DNA of 64,000 nucleotides, from NCBI GenBank assembly GCA_023897205.1, contig JAHWDD010000001.1:7688001-7752000 (forward strand), read 5' to 3'. Every line of letters starts with the position of its first letter. Position 1 is the first letter of the stretch. The notes beneath the pieces are model-generated. The model saw nothing but the letters and a program-made list of their open reading frames with translations. It was not told where the DNA came from and ran no database searches. The stretch is from Exophiala sp. HKRS030 (Eukaryota; Ascomycota; Eurotiomycetes; Chaetothyriales; Herpotrichiellaceae). Shown one piece after another: positions 1-11,147 of this stretch. The translations under genes were made by a program, and so were the position numbers.

Positions 1-417
1 CATAACCTGTATCGAAACTACTGGACGGATATGGTTCTCTACCGCGAATCCCTAGGCCAGGAGAAACCGCCGGAATCATGGGCTCTTAGTTTCCGACAGG
101 CAACCGAAGATGTGGTAACACAGAATCGTGGGCCGGCATTGAGGAAGACCATGATCAGGCTCATGCAACATCCAGCCTACCGCGACGCCCAAGCGACAGA
201 TGATCACTGGATGCCTGCATTGTTTGCCGCTGGTGCTGCTGGTGACTTTGAAGACGAAGCAGATGGCAATGTGTTAGCAGCTGAGACATGGGAGCTGAGA
301 AATATGTGCAATTCCCAGTTTACCTTTGGGTCGTTCAGCACGCCTTCAGGCAGGCAATCCATTGCAAAGGCAAACGAGAAACCCCTACAACAAAGGACTT
401 CCATAGTATCTGGTTGA
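1..417 (+). CDS. LigB/DODA-type extradiol ring-cleavage dioxygenase, C-terminal part
   Basis: The frame is open from base 1, so the N-terminus lies outside the window. The visible part begins HNLYRNYWTDM and carries HPAYRDAQATDDHWMPALF followed by AAGAAGDFEDEA. That pattern (HNL, then HP...A..T.DH..P.L.A.GAAG) is typical of the C-terminal half of class III extradiol dioxygenases of the 4,5-DOPA dioxygenase type. These non-haem metal enzymes open catechol-like rings. About 25 residues follow the usual family end (MCNSQFTFGSF); they have no recognisable character, so a small terminal intron is possible. The gene converges on the aldehyde-dehydrogenase-like gene, with 189 bp between the stop codons. 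Catalytic residues in the N-terminal half cannot be checked. Family call fairly sure; substrate unknown. Confidence 0.72.
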   Translation, partial: HNLYRNYWTDMVLYRESLGQEKPPESWALSFRQATEDVVTQNRGPALRKTMIRLMQHPAYRDAQATDDHWMPALFAAGAAGDFEDEADGNVLAAETWELRNMCNSQFTFGSFSTPSGRQSIAKANEKPLQQRTSIVSG

Positions 418-606
418 ATCAAAATTTGAACACGAAGGCTAGAACCCGTCCGCAGCTCTCTTTTGACACATTATTAGGCCCAGATAGATTTTCAAGCATC
501 TTTAATCCTCCCTTGACTGTATTGATCGCTATTCCTGTACTTGGTCATTGTTACTGCAGTTCAACTGTTTGGACATGATTGCCTATGACATAGCTATAGT
601 CTTTCT

Positions 607-2260
607 TCACTTCTTTCCCAAGACCCGGAAGGCAATGAAAGCACCACTAATAATCGTCAGAACTACTGTTGCTCCAAGCACCATGATCGCTTGGTCGAAA
701 AACCCTGTCGCTCTTCCATCAGCTTGTCTTATTTCAGGCAGAGGCTGATCAGCCACCAACTTTGCCCAAGACTCGAGAGGCTTCGTGGATCGTGACCAAA
801 CAACTTCGTTGGCAGTATCGGTAAGGCATGATGTGAGCTTCAGCCGTGGGCGTGGAAGACGAAAATTCTGGGGTGAGTATCGTGGTGACGGATTAGGCAC
901 ATGACTTGGGATCTTTGGTGCAAGGGGACCGACTAGGGAACAATTAGCTTCTTCTTATAGATAAGGATGCGTGCTGCCATGCTTTGGTCATCACGTCAGA
1001 TCTAACTTACTGAGTAATTCAGTGGGAATGTGATTCATGCAGGATAATCGTGCGTCAATATTTCTTGCGACATAAGATGCTTCAGTCGGCGCAGCGAAAA
1101 TATATGAGCATTCGAGGGGATGTTCGATGCTGAAACTTGTCAATATGATCCCAAGAATTTCTGCGCAGTAGACTCACCTATTACACAGGTCGATGGCGTT
1201 ATCGAGGCTTGTAACTCGTTGAAATACAATCACTTGGTCTCTTATCCTGCTCCATTTTCGACTCTTATCACTGTAACAACGTAGGTAAGAATCTGATCCG
1301 ACCAACAGAACTGGCACAAACCTGTTGCTGGAAATCTCGATTATCATGCCTTTGGCTCCTGACATGATTACCTTGCAATACTGTATATTGTCAATATATT
1401 TGGTTGACTGCTCAGTCTTAACGTCTTTCTTGGCCGGCTGTGGTTCCTCTGGTCTCCTGCTGGAAATCTCAGTTGTGACAAACCCGATGAGATGGTGTAG
1501 AAAGTCATCTGCCACAAACTCATTGACCAGCACGACATCAGGAGCATACGGTGATTGGCCTTTGAATAGTATTCGCGCGCTACCAATCATCGATGCGGCC
1601 TTCGATATGTCGCTACTCCGGTCGACGATCGCTACCACCTTCGCAGAATCTGTGGATTGGCTTCCTGGAGCCTCGTCCCCATCGACTTGTGACAGAAAAA
1701 AACATTTTCCGAGGAATCTTTCTGACGGCCTCGTGGTGGTTAAACTGAAGGTGTCCTTATCAAGTGCTGAAGGAAGTATCTTCCGTAGCAGACAGGATAC
1801 TTGGCTCAAAGTCGTAGGCAACTAGGCAAAGCATACGTGAGAAGAAGCTCAAACAGCAAGACTGGCCACTCACCTCAATGACGACACAGTTTCCAGCAGC
1901 TATAGCTGCTAACAAGGCTGAAACTGTAGAATAAAGCAGGTTATATTTGCTTGGAACTAAGTAAACGATCCCTACACTTTTTGTAGCGCCTAGGCTGTGC
2001 AGTTGGTCTCGTGCTCTTAAATCTTCTTCCAGGTTTAGGGTGTCGTATTGGAGGCGCAGTTCTGACATAAGCAGGCCGTATTCAAGATTGACTTCAATCT
2101 CTCCGTAGCCTGTGTCCGCAACAATAGCATTCTTGATGGGTGTTTCGAAAGACTTGAGTGTTTTGTAGAGAGAATGAAAGATATGTTGGCGATATCGGAT
2201 GGATTGTAGCCTTCCTTCGATGCAAGATATCTCCAGTCTCGCCAAAGAATCAGTTGCCAT
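607..2260 (-). CDS. Aldehyde dehydrogenase-like protein with C-terminal membrane anchor
   Basis: Four exons, complement(607..932, 1011..1129, 1178..1821, 1874..2260), keep frame and give 491 residues; the introns are 78, 48 and 52 bp. The protein follows the ALDH fold: a helical N-terminus, VPSKYNLLYSTVSALLAAIAAGN (cofactor-domain entry, residues about 103-125), the segment AKVVAIVDRSSDIS, then GQSPYAPDVVLVNEF where classical enzymes have GQTCVAPD. Pro therefore stands in place of the catalytic Cys, and the usual ELGGK glutamate motif is not visible. Near the C-terminus is SYIFAAP...NHIPTELL, and the protein ends in a hydrophobic helix (FFDQAIMVLGATVVLTIISG) plus RVLGKK, as expected of a tail-anchored ER-type protein. 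From memory, a fungal ALDH subfamily shares the GQSPYAPD form and the tail. It could be non-catalytic or use another chemistry. ATG at 2260 is the first Met of the frame. The gene converges with the dioxygenase. Confidence 0.82.
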
Positions 2261-2699
2261 GCTTGAAACAAACTGGACCGAATAACGGTATTGGTAAGTC
2301 TCTCTGGAAGACCACCTGCTCGGTGTTATACAGTTCTCGGACCAGGTTCAAGGACCTAAGAACGAGCTAGACCTCCTTGGGCCAGCCCGAAAGGGGTTCC
2401 GAGTCATAGGCTCCCATGGAGCATCTGGCCTGCCAATAATGAAAGGATAATATCCGACTGGGTGTTGGCGGAGTTAACCCCAGCCATTGCCGTCCAAAGA
2501 CTTCAATCTATGAAACACTTTCGACTATTATGGTGAACGTTTTCTGTGAATTCTCATAATCTACGTCAATGTTCAATTTCGAGAACTTGACTGTGTATAT
2601 TCATCAAACCTGCAATATATTCTCCTATTCTCAACAGGATGACTACCTCGGAGACCCTCCTCGAACCTGCTACTCTTCGGGACACTCTTCGCGTCTACG

Positions 2700-3052
2700 A
2701 TGTCCATCATAGCGGACAAGAATTTACATCGACAGGAAGTATTCACCAACCACATGATTTGCCCTCAGCTTGGCCTTCAGATTGGCGACGAACTCCTCCC
2801 CATCGAGAGACTAGTCGCTCCCATCGAGTATCAGACCGAGCCGCTGGTCAAAATTTAAGCGAAGGTGCCGTTGTAATGGCAATGTTTAGTGGGGTGTGGT
2901 TATTGGGGGTAAGAGTTTTCATTGCCTTGACTTGAAATACCCACCCAGCCGTTGACACATATATCTACTAGGCGATCAACCGTCTGTGGCGTTCAACGGC
3001 CGGTAGATGGAACGACAAGGTCATGAGATACAAGATTGGAGGAGAGTGGTAG
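2700..3052 (+). CDS. Small unrecognised protein, probable one-base frame break
   Basis: ATG at 2700 opens a 52-codon frame (MSIIADKNLHRQEVFTNHM...) that stops at 2856-2858. One more T in the short run at 2854-2856 would join it to a second frame (SEGAVVMAMFSGVWLLG). That frame has a good donor (GGG|GTAAGA at 2908/2909) and acceptor (CTACTAG, exon from 2972) and ends with DKVMRYKIGGEW and TAG at 3050-3052. The joined product would be about 105 residues with one possible membrane helix (AVVMAMFSGVWLLGAI). I do not recognise the family. The frame-compatible splice pair supports a real but broken or mis-sequenced gene. It lies between the divergent ALDH-like gene and the convergent CocE-type hydrolase. 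Confidence 0.4.
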
Positions 3053-3207
3053 AAACGCATAAATGCTGCTGGAAGGGGAATTATAAATCTGATCTACCTT
3101 AACAGCCATGCTCATCTTCGGTATTCATACTGATTTAGAGATCAAAATCTTTTACACTTGCCTTCGGTCCAACCTTTTCAAGTGGATCGTGTAATTGTGC
3201 TCGATTG

Positions 3208-5108
3208 TTATACGACAGTCCCCTTCGATCTGATGAGAGGCATCAATAGCCAGTTGTCTCTCTTGCTATCAAAATGAATATGATTCAATCCCTGGAAGGT
3301 TTTCTCATTCCTGTCTTCTTTCGAATTGTGTTCGAACAACCCTGCACCTTGTGTATCGCCCGATGAAACCTCAAAGACGAGCCTCTCGCCAGGCAATATC
3401 ACAACACTCGTCGGCCAAATTTCAACATCCACCTCGTAAACACGACCAGGAGTGAGAGGTGAATGGTCAGTGGAAAGGTATTCACGTTGAGGATGCCAAA
3501 GCTGGTTTTTGGGGCTTTGTTGATTGACCTTTCGTAAACTGACTCGCAGCCATCCCTTTGTCACCGGTACAGGGTCTCCAATAGTTCCAGTATAAAATAT
3601 TTCCTTGCCCTCAGAATTCCAGTGTCTGATCGTCAAGAAAAGATCCAAATCAGTCGGCTCGCTTGTTGCTCCTTCCTCGGACGTGACAGAAACATTCAAG
3701 TGCGCAACGAGGTGTCCTGTAAATTCTGTATATTCTTTGAATGGATCGCTGACAAATTGTACGGCATGTTGATTCTGTAAATCGCCGAGAGCTTTGTAGG
3801 TGATTGTCCCTTCCTCTCGAGGCGATTCAAGGGTCAACCCCTGCTTCATATTGAGATGATATTTGATATACGTTGTACCAGGAAGAGGCCATGTGTCCGC
3901 AGATTTCGTAGGGTATGCCGACTCAGCGGCAGCGTTATTGAAGCCAACGTCGCCAACACGTAGCTTGTAAGCAACTCTAGGCTGCTCATCTCGTGACCAT
4001 CCCTCTGGATCATGTCCTTTGAGAAAAGCATCAAGAAAGCTCTTCTGTAAGTCTACACACTCTTTGGTGTAGAACGGGAGATCATGGCGGCCCGTAACGA
4101 ATCTCAAGTATTTGTAGCGAGAGCTAGCGTGCATAAAGCCCTGGACATTGCCTCTGAGATGTAACAAAATGCCTCCCCAATTACCAACCGATAGAAGCGG
4201 GACTTGGATGTCTGAAATATTGTAGTCCTTAGAGGCATAATAATCATCATCGAGGTAATGGTTCTTTTCATTATCAATATTTTGATCGTGGTGCATTATA
4301 CGAAGTTCTGTCTCGTCGAGGTCGCCTTCGATGGTGTCTGGACCCCAATTTCGAGAAGCTCTTCCCGGTCTTCCATATTGATTAACGATAACCTAGAATA
4401 GATATGAGAAAGATAGCTTGAATCATTAATGACTTAATAGGTACCTGACGATTCCACCAAAAGTTGATAAAAGTGTTTGACAGGATTCCTCCATGTCTAC
4501 AGCGGTCTCGATAATAGTCACTCATACCCTCCCAAGGGACAATGCATGCCAAACCTTTTGGTTCTCGTGCTGCCACTCTCCATTGGCTCCCGGCATAGTA
4601 GCTAATTCCCAGTAGGCCAACTTTGCCAGAGGACCATTGTTGGGATGCAGCCCATTCGATAATATCCTTGAAAGCAATACTAGTGTCTCGGGACATTGTG
4701 TCAAGCACACCGGGCGATTGACCCAACCCTACCTCATCAGCCCGAACAATAGCATATTCGTTCCGTGTCCAATAACCTGGATCAGGTGTTTCCCAGGCGG
4801 AATGAGGCGAGTGGTGTGCTTCTGGAATTTCGGCAAATGACTCTGCATGGAATCTGATCTTTCATGATTAGCCTTTATACTTCGCTAAATATACAAATTC
4901 CCCACACTGAATAATGCACGTCCTTGCCGTAGGGCCCATATGTCACGAGTACAGGAAATCGGGCACCCTCGCTAGCCTTAGGCCGGAAGACGTTGCAGCG
5001 CACGATTCCTCGGTCTTCTGATAATGTGATTGTCACATTTTCCTCGTAGATATAGTCAAATGACGTAGAGTCAATCTTGTGAAGGTCATGTTGGAGTTTG
5101 TTTGGCAT
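3208..5108 (-). CDS. CocE/NonD family alpha/beta hydrolase (X-Pro dipeptidyl-peptidase S15-like)
   Basis: Three exons, complement(3208..4392, 4445..4858, 4908..5108), all phase 0, give 599 residues; the introns are 49 and 52 bp. Exon 1 has the start of the hydrolase fold (NVTITLSEDRGIVRCNVFRP, VLVTYGPYGKDVHYS). Exon 2 contains the nucleophile elbow GLLGISYYAGSQW (GxSxxG). Exon 3 has VGNWGGILLHLRGNVQGF and GRHDLPFY, where the His of the triad is expected. The C-terminal jelly-roll domain (SDPFKEYTEFTGHLVAHLNV ... PGRVYEVDVEIWPT) is typical of CocE/NonD and S15 enzymes. Such enzymes cut esters or amides, often of acyl groups; the substrate here is unknown. No signal peptide is visible, so it is probably cytosolic. 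The frame is intact. ATG at 5108 is chosen because the N-terminal beta strand follows at the usual distance. Confidence 0.86.
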
Positions 5109-5627
5109 CTCGGCAACTTTGAACGCGGACGCAAATTGTAGGTCTGTAATTTCAGTACTGTAGAAAAGCTATTGCAGCTTTATTTACTAAAAGCTCTGAG
5201 GACCTCGCGATGTTTATTCCAGGATTTGCATGGACTTTCTACCCAAGCAACCGCCATGAGATCTGGGCAGTGCGGCCGGTACCCCAAAACCATAGGGAAT
5301 GGGGTAGAACTGGTCGGAATTAGAGCATGGCATTTCTAACACTGACTATGAAGACCTCCCAACCAGAACTTCTTCTCGACTTTTACATCAGGTTAAAAAA
5401 TTATATACGGAAAATTTTCCATCGGAAACATTCTTGAAGCACATTCTTCTTGAAGCATTACACTCTTGAGCTAGCCGCTGCAGTCTCTGGCACCACTAGA
5501 ATAACCAGGTTATACTTGAATGAGGCAGAAGTACTGAGATCTTGTCCAAAATAGAACAGTTGATATTTGGCTGGGGACATAAATTTTATTAGAAGTCTTG
5601 ATCGAGCCACTTTGATACGGAAGTTGT
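5109..5627. other. Intergenic, upstream of the hydrolase
   Basis: 519 bp between the hydrolase start and the 3' end of the C2H2+Zn2Cys6 regulator; it should hold the hydrolase promoter and the regulator's 3' UTR. A GGGAATGGGGTAG stretch at 5295-5307 resembles TTCCCCA-type sites elsewhere in this cluster. No gene seen. Confidence 0.6.
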
Positions 5628-8178
5628 CTACTTAATCTCATTGAGTACACGAGCCAATAGTTGGGCAATATGGACCTTATGAAGTGAAAGAATCCTCTCG
5701 CCCCGGGCGACGGGGGCTTGAAGGGTTGATCTGCTCGAAATACCATGGTTTTCAATCATCGTTCCGCACCAGAGTACGAGCGTGGCGTAGTAGATTGCAT
5801 AAGGCACATGTGGTGCTTCATATGGTAGTCGGCGTGAATCTGAAGCTAGAGATGAAGATTGGATTGGAGCGTGCTGCGAAGCATGTGTTTCTGACCTTGG
5901 TCCTACTGTAAAGCTAGCTTCGACACTCAGAATGATCTGCTCAGCATGCCAGCATGCTATTTCGTAATGGTGATCTTGAGTCCACGCGTAAACTTCCTTC
6001 GCCATTGGACTATTTTTGGGGGAGCGGGCCGTAGACCCTGGCGCAGAGTGTGCGAAGCTCTGAAGCACCGTGAGATTTGCATTAAGCATAATGTTCATCA
6101 TGTGGTAGATTGCGGTCCAAGAAACATCCAAAGGTACATTCTGGCTACGAAGCCAATTGTCACACAGCAATGCTGGAAAATTCATGTCCCAAAGGGATAA
6201 ACCCTCAATAGAGACATTATCAGGTCCATAGCTATTCTGACGAGGATATGTCGCTGGCCATACAGTGCCAATCAATGCCGCCAGGCTAGCGATGCTGGAA
6301 ACTTTACTCGAAGGCGAGAAGGGAACATGGCTGCCACTTGCTGAGCTACCCGTCTGTTCCCTCAACCTGCTAGCTAGAGAGCTGTTGCATGTATTCTCTT
6401 CAAGACATTTCAAATGATGCGACGAAAGTGATGGCGGACGTTGCATGATGACCCTCGATAGCAGTCGAGAATATATAGTGCTTCGAGAAGTCCAGTCTCG
6501 GTTGAATCATCGATTTTTGACTTTGGTTCTGTGCACGCATGCGTATATTCTTGGACAGCCTAGATGATAAATTTAGCGACAACCAGTATGAAAGATTTCT
6601 AGAGACATCTCCATACATGTATCAGATTCCCGTGAAAGGCTTCCACGAATTCATAGCTTCTCTTATTACCGCTGCACAGTCCGTACAGCTCCAATAACAC
6701 GAACTATGAACGATTAGTGAAATAACCTGAATTTGGTGAAGACCATTACCGTTTTGAGAGTCTGCAATCTCTCGACCTGTGTCGCATGGACCTCCTCAGG
6801 CATTCGAACATTGAAATTTGCTAGTAGTAATCGTCGCGCGTCGTTGTACATGGACTTTGCCACTTGTCCGCTTCCTGGGACATTGCAGAAAAGTCCCCCA
6901 GTTGCAGCCATGGCTAGAACCAGCTCGGGTCGATTCTTCCTGTTTGGTATTGGGTCAACAAATAACGAGAATGTCCTAGGGATGTGCTTCCTAAATATGT
7001 CCAAGAAAATTCTGACAATATCTGTATTGTGATCTTCCAAGATCGGAGGAGCCGAGTACCACATTTTCGTAGATTTATTCAGTGATGGAGATGGGGCCCG
7101 GGACTTTCGGTCGAAGTACTCTTGCATTGTCGCGGTCAGACTGTGCATGGATGATGAAAGCACATGGTCTAAAAGGGGGGAGTTCGGATCAAAAAAATGG
7201 TCGTTCCATGAAAAGTCCGAACCATCAAACCAGAACTGGGTATTCTTCGGTAGGAAATTAGCACAAATCCCTGTCATGGATCCTTTCCCGTACCATAGTA
7301 GGCAGTTGCCAGAAATCGTTCATCTCATCGGCAGTCGTTAGGGGGTAAAGAAGTTCGTCTTGCTGTAGAGTTACGTGAGGGCCACTGGCCGCCGCTGCAT
7401 CATAGGTTGATAACTCCGATTCTTGGAATGGTAAGGAGATTGCACTTTCCAACATCTGGAGTGCTCCGTCATTTTGAGTGAACTGTGATTGATCCCCGAG
7501 GCCCAGTGGTTGACACACGAATGACGGCGAGCGCGAGTGTTCGTTATGAGGGTCTGTCACCAAACTGGCGGATGCGGAATTGACCTGTTCATCGCCCACG
7601 GCATCAACGTACGAAGAAAGGCTCGGGGGACTGGAAGGAGCTATGGACACGGCGTAATGGCAATCCGAGGACGTGGACTGACACGGTACGCAGGGATCAT
7701 TGCCATCACACCGAATTTTTCGCTTTCGGCAACCATCACAGGCAATTCGGACTCTTTTGCGTTCAGAACTTTCCCCAGTAGCATCCTTACCAAGGTCATA
7801 TAAAGCAGATGCATGGCACTTCTTGACGTGAACCGCTTTTACGTCGGACCGTTGGAAAGACCTGCGGCAATAAGGGCAAGCGAATGGCTTCTCTTTCGTG
7901 TCTGGCGAGTGTTAAGGTCGAAGATACTGTTAAGGTCGAAGAAGTATCTTCGACCGGAAAAATGTGCGCTTACGGGTTCGGCGATGCCTCGCTAAATGTT
8001 CAGAACGTGCGAAACATCGAAAACAAATATCGCACTTGTGGAATTGTCAGCCAAGATGAACCCTCGTCGTTATTGATCAGTCAACAATGAGCAGAGTTCG
8101 GAGTCAATGATCAAAAGCAGCACAACTGACCTGTTTATCATGGCGCGCATCTTGAGATGTCTGGTGAATATCAGCCAT
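5628..8178 (-). CDS. C2H2 + Zn2Cys6 dual zinc-finger transcription factor (frame broken once)
   Basis: Exons: 8178..8131, 8034..7974, 7901..7294, about 7235 (or 7244)..6750, 6703..6617, 6559..5628. Exon 1 gives MADIHQTSQDARHDKQ. Finger 1 (CDICFRCFARSEHLARHRRTH, C2H2) is split by an intron; finger 2 (CPYCRRSF...VHVKKCH) follows. A Zn2Cys6 cluster (CDGCRKRKIRC ... CVPCQSTSSDC) comes next, then a long fungal-specific regulatory domain (LQTLKTFVLLELYGLCSGNKR and LLEALYILDCYR). Two C2H2 fingers followed by a binuclear cluster is a known fungal regulator architecture, often local to metabolic clusters. The frame breaks at about 6452-6455: DCYR is followed, one base out of frame, by VIMQRPPSLSSHHL. 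One extra G in the GGG run would restore it. The regulator faces the fungal_trans protein across a shared 411-bp promoter. Likely cluster-specific control is an inference. Confidence 0.8.
7934..7955. repeat. Perfect hairpin next to a direct repeat inside an intron
   Basis: GGTCGAAGA-AGTA-TCTTCGACC, with 9-bp perfect arms and a 4-base loop. It lies in the 72-bp intron (7902-7973) that separates the two C2H2 fingers. The left arm is also directly repeated just upstream (GTTAAGGTCGAAGA at about 7911 and again at about 7929). Confidence 0.85.
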
Positions 8179-8589
8179 GAATCTCGCTTTTCTGATATAG
8201 TTTCAATTTTCTGGGGAATTCCACATGGAGAGAAAATGGAGAGTTTGGGGAAGCCGGCCTACTACAAGTCGCTTATGGCTTCGATGCATTGGACTTATGA
8301 CAAGCAAACTAACCAAAGTTGGCAAGAATCTGCCTTGGCTTATCCGTCCTGCTAAACAGCAGGGATTGGCACGGAGAATGCATGAAAAACTGAGTGCGGG
8401 ACCACCGGAAAAGATCTACAGAGTTAGCTACCGAGGCAAATTCTGTCAGCGACAAGTGTAGACAAAGGCCAACCTCCAAGGTTGTCTTTTCTCATCAAGC
8501 CGAGCGCCGATTCCTCAAGAATTACCGACAGCTAATTACCTCAATGCTTCTTGCGATGCGATATAGCCTTGTAGCGAACCAGAGAAGAG
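8179..8589. promoter_or_regulatory. Shared divergent promoter of the two regulators
   Basis: 411 bp between the start codons of the C2H2+Zn2Cys6 regulator (minus) and the fungal_trans protein (plus). It must carry both promoters. I saw no convincing CGG/CCG palindrome and no zinc-cluster coding sequence for the plus-strand gene. Confidence 0.5.
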
Positions 8590-10323
8590 ATGAAATTGTA
8601 CAGCTCAGGGCAATGGCCAGGTGAACGCCAGCCCACGCGCTGGGATGTCCAAGAAGCCAATGAAAGTCCGGCAGCTACATTTCTAGAACGGTTCCGAGTT
8701 GCGTTACTTCACAGTGAATGCGCTGAAGTCGATACGATGCCAGATTCAGATTCCGTGATCGATAGTTCTGAGAACGGCACGGTAGGCTTTGGACAACATT
8801 CAGCGGGTATCATATTTTAACATATTCATGACAGCCCGTGAGTTCTTACACCTACCCTATGGTGATGATATCGAACGTGCCACCACCGCCATCGGACGAG
8901 GACTTAGGTCTTTTTCAGGCTTCAATGATAGGTGCATCCAAGCGACATCTGTTCATGGATTTCATCGATACCTTCGGATCTCTCCCTGTCTCCCTACCTC
9001 CGTATCTTCAATTCGCGCTCGCCTGCGTTGGCTCAATGGTGGGCTTTACCGAGGACACCGTGCCTATAACAACTGGCGGCGAGATTGTGTCCACGGAAGT
9101 GGGAGCAAACCTCTTTCTCACCGCCGTGAGCCTATGGTCGGTGATGCTAGAAGTGGATAACCGAGAAGCTCGCCTTCTCGAGGCAGTTGTTGCAGTAAGG
9201 CAGGATATGCTCCAGGTGCAGAATGTCAAGCTGCAAATCAGCGCTGATCATGCCCATAGGCAATACTTCTAGCAACATATGGTGTTCTTTCCGCTGATGG
9301 CGATGTCTGGAGAAGATCGTCTGGTATTCTATGCAATGTTGTCACGGTCAGAATCTTCCTCAACGCGAGTGGTGCTATGTCTAATTACGCAGATTTCGAG
9401 GCGTCTACACTTGACCGACGGCTATTCCGCAGTCCAGAACTCTAGCGAACCACAAGAGCAAGATTTTCGGATGAGGAGGTGAGTTGCCCGCACTCTCGAA
9501 AGGTTAGTCACTAAGCACGAAAAGCTCCCTCATCAGCTATATGATCTTGATAGATGCCATGCAAGCCCTTCACTGCGGACAGACACCCAACTATCTAACA
9601 AACGAGCTCTTTATTAGAATGCCATCATCAACTTACCAATTCAAGACTATATATAATTCTCTTGTTCACGGGTACACGATTCCTCGGGACGTCACTACTC
9701 AGGAGGATGCCCTACTTCTTCTGACGGCTCTCCTTAGTGATACCATCTACACGCAAAGATGTTTCTTGTCGCTGATATTTCGATCACAAAAGAATACATC
9801 AAAGAAACTTCCACCTTTACATAATCCCTATGCTCCATTGTCTGCAGATTCAGAGTACTCAAGGGTACGACATCGATTAATGGCTGCTCTAGATCGCTGG
9901 GAGCAGCATTTTGAACAATACGTGGGTGATGACATCCGAGCACTGTTCCACTTCACCAAGATCCAGCTTCTATGTCCGCATATTTTCCTCTTGCCAAAAA
10001 TGGCAGGGTATAGTGCGACCGGGAATTTGTGCAACCCCGGCATGATTGAGATCCCGGACAAAGCCATTGATCTGGTATGGCTTGTCCTCGATAGCTGTGA
10101 GAAGGCGTTTGACTCTCCGAGACAGAAGTCCGCGATATGGCTACCGATTGTTTTGTTCATGTCATCGTTGGTATTATGGAATAAGATATCCTACCAGCCA
10201 GAGCCTGGTCACAAGTACGGCACCCTAAGAGCTCTGAAGACTTTCCGCAGTGAAATCGTCAGACTTCCTTGGCCTTGTTGTGCCGAGATGAGTACGACGC
10301 TGAGCAGATTGACAAAAATATAG
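8590..10323 (+). CDS. Fungal_trans-domain regulator lacking a visible DNA-binding domain
   Basis: Five exons (8590..8781, 8835..9194, 9260..9346, 9393..9478, 9537..10323) join in frame to 503 residues; the introns are 46-65 bp. The middle has LPPYLQFALACVGSMVGF, EVGANLFLTAVSLW, AAILLATYGVLSADGDVWR, ISRRLHLTDGY, DFRMRR and LIDAMQALHCGQTPNYLTNE. This is the usual order of the fungal-specific transcription factor domain (PF04082 type), as found behind Zn2Cys6 or C2H2 fingers. No Cys-rich cluster is found upstream in any frame back to 8179, so it appears to lack its own DNA-binding domain. It may act with the divergent C2H2+Zn2Cys6 protein, or have lost its DNA-binding exon. ATG at 8590 is the only plausible start; an earlier non-coding exon cannot be excluded. 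Confidence 0.75.
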
Positions 10324-11147
10324 CAAGAAAGAGACCTTCTACAATGTAACAAATTATGGAAAAGTGCATGCAAATGAACATTATCTTAATGCACCTATCA
10401 CTGTTGGCGTATGCACAGACGCACCTAGGTATTGCTTAGTCTTGAGGCCTAGAGCAAGCTTACACTGTTACAGATGAAGAAAGACGCTTATCGTTAACAG
10501 ATGAAACAAGGTAATTGTTCATGGGATGTTAGTCGCTGTTGTAGCTGACCATTTAGGGTAATCTTAGACTGCGAGCCGCTCGTAAGCCCGGCTAGAGGGG
10601 ACTTCAGAAGACCATTTGTCATCTGCTAGGGTATCTTTTGCAGGTGGCGGAGTTGTGGGGTAGCCTGGCGACTTCTGGGCGCCCCTGGGGTTCCGGGAAA
10701 GATTCTTCGCCTCATTAAATGGGGAACAAGACAATGCTCAGTATACCCCAACATTACCCGATTGGCAGTTAACTTCGCTAGATTTTCTCCATCCCACTCT
10801 CCGGCTGGGACGGAAAAATAACTCTAGCTGGGTTCGATATGATGGAAACATCGGAGTGCGATTCGGTCCCGCGGGTTGCATACAGGCCAGAGTATCACGA
10901 TATTAGTAACCCATACTACGGTGTCGTAGTCTGGCTCGACCTCGGCAAGATAGTTTCTTGACGCCAAAAACACGCCAATGCCATGGGGTTGGTGCTTATG
11001 AGCGTTGATTGATCGGATCGACACCATCCTGATAAGGCGAGTTAATCTTCGACTAAGTCCCGATTTCCACGCTGCTTACTCGGTGGGATTGACAGTAATT
11101 GTTTCATTGAATCCTATTCAAGCCACACTATACCAATCTCCCGCAAC
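10324..11147. other. Intergenic, upstream of the FAD monooxygenase
   Basis: 824 bp without a supportable gene. It holds AAATGGGGAACA at about 10717, a reverse-strand match to the TTCCCCA motif also seen at 13814 and 22454. Presumed 3' end of the fungal_trans gene and promoter of the monooxygenase. Confidence 0.55.

Noticed and set aside
607..2260. ALDH-like gene as a pseudogene because it reads as several separate frames
   Set aside because: All pieces join through three phase-correct consensus introns without any sequence change.
9479..9536. TGG-to-TGA nonsense mutation in the fungal_trans gene (RR*VARTLE)
   Set aside because: It would require a 34-bp intron; the GTGAGT donor with a 58-bp intron is normal and keeps frame.
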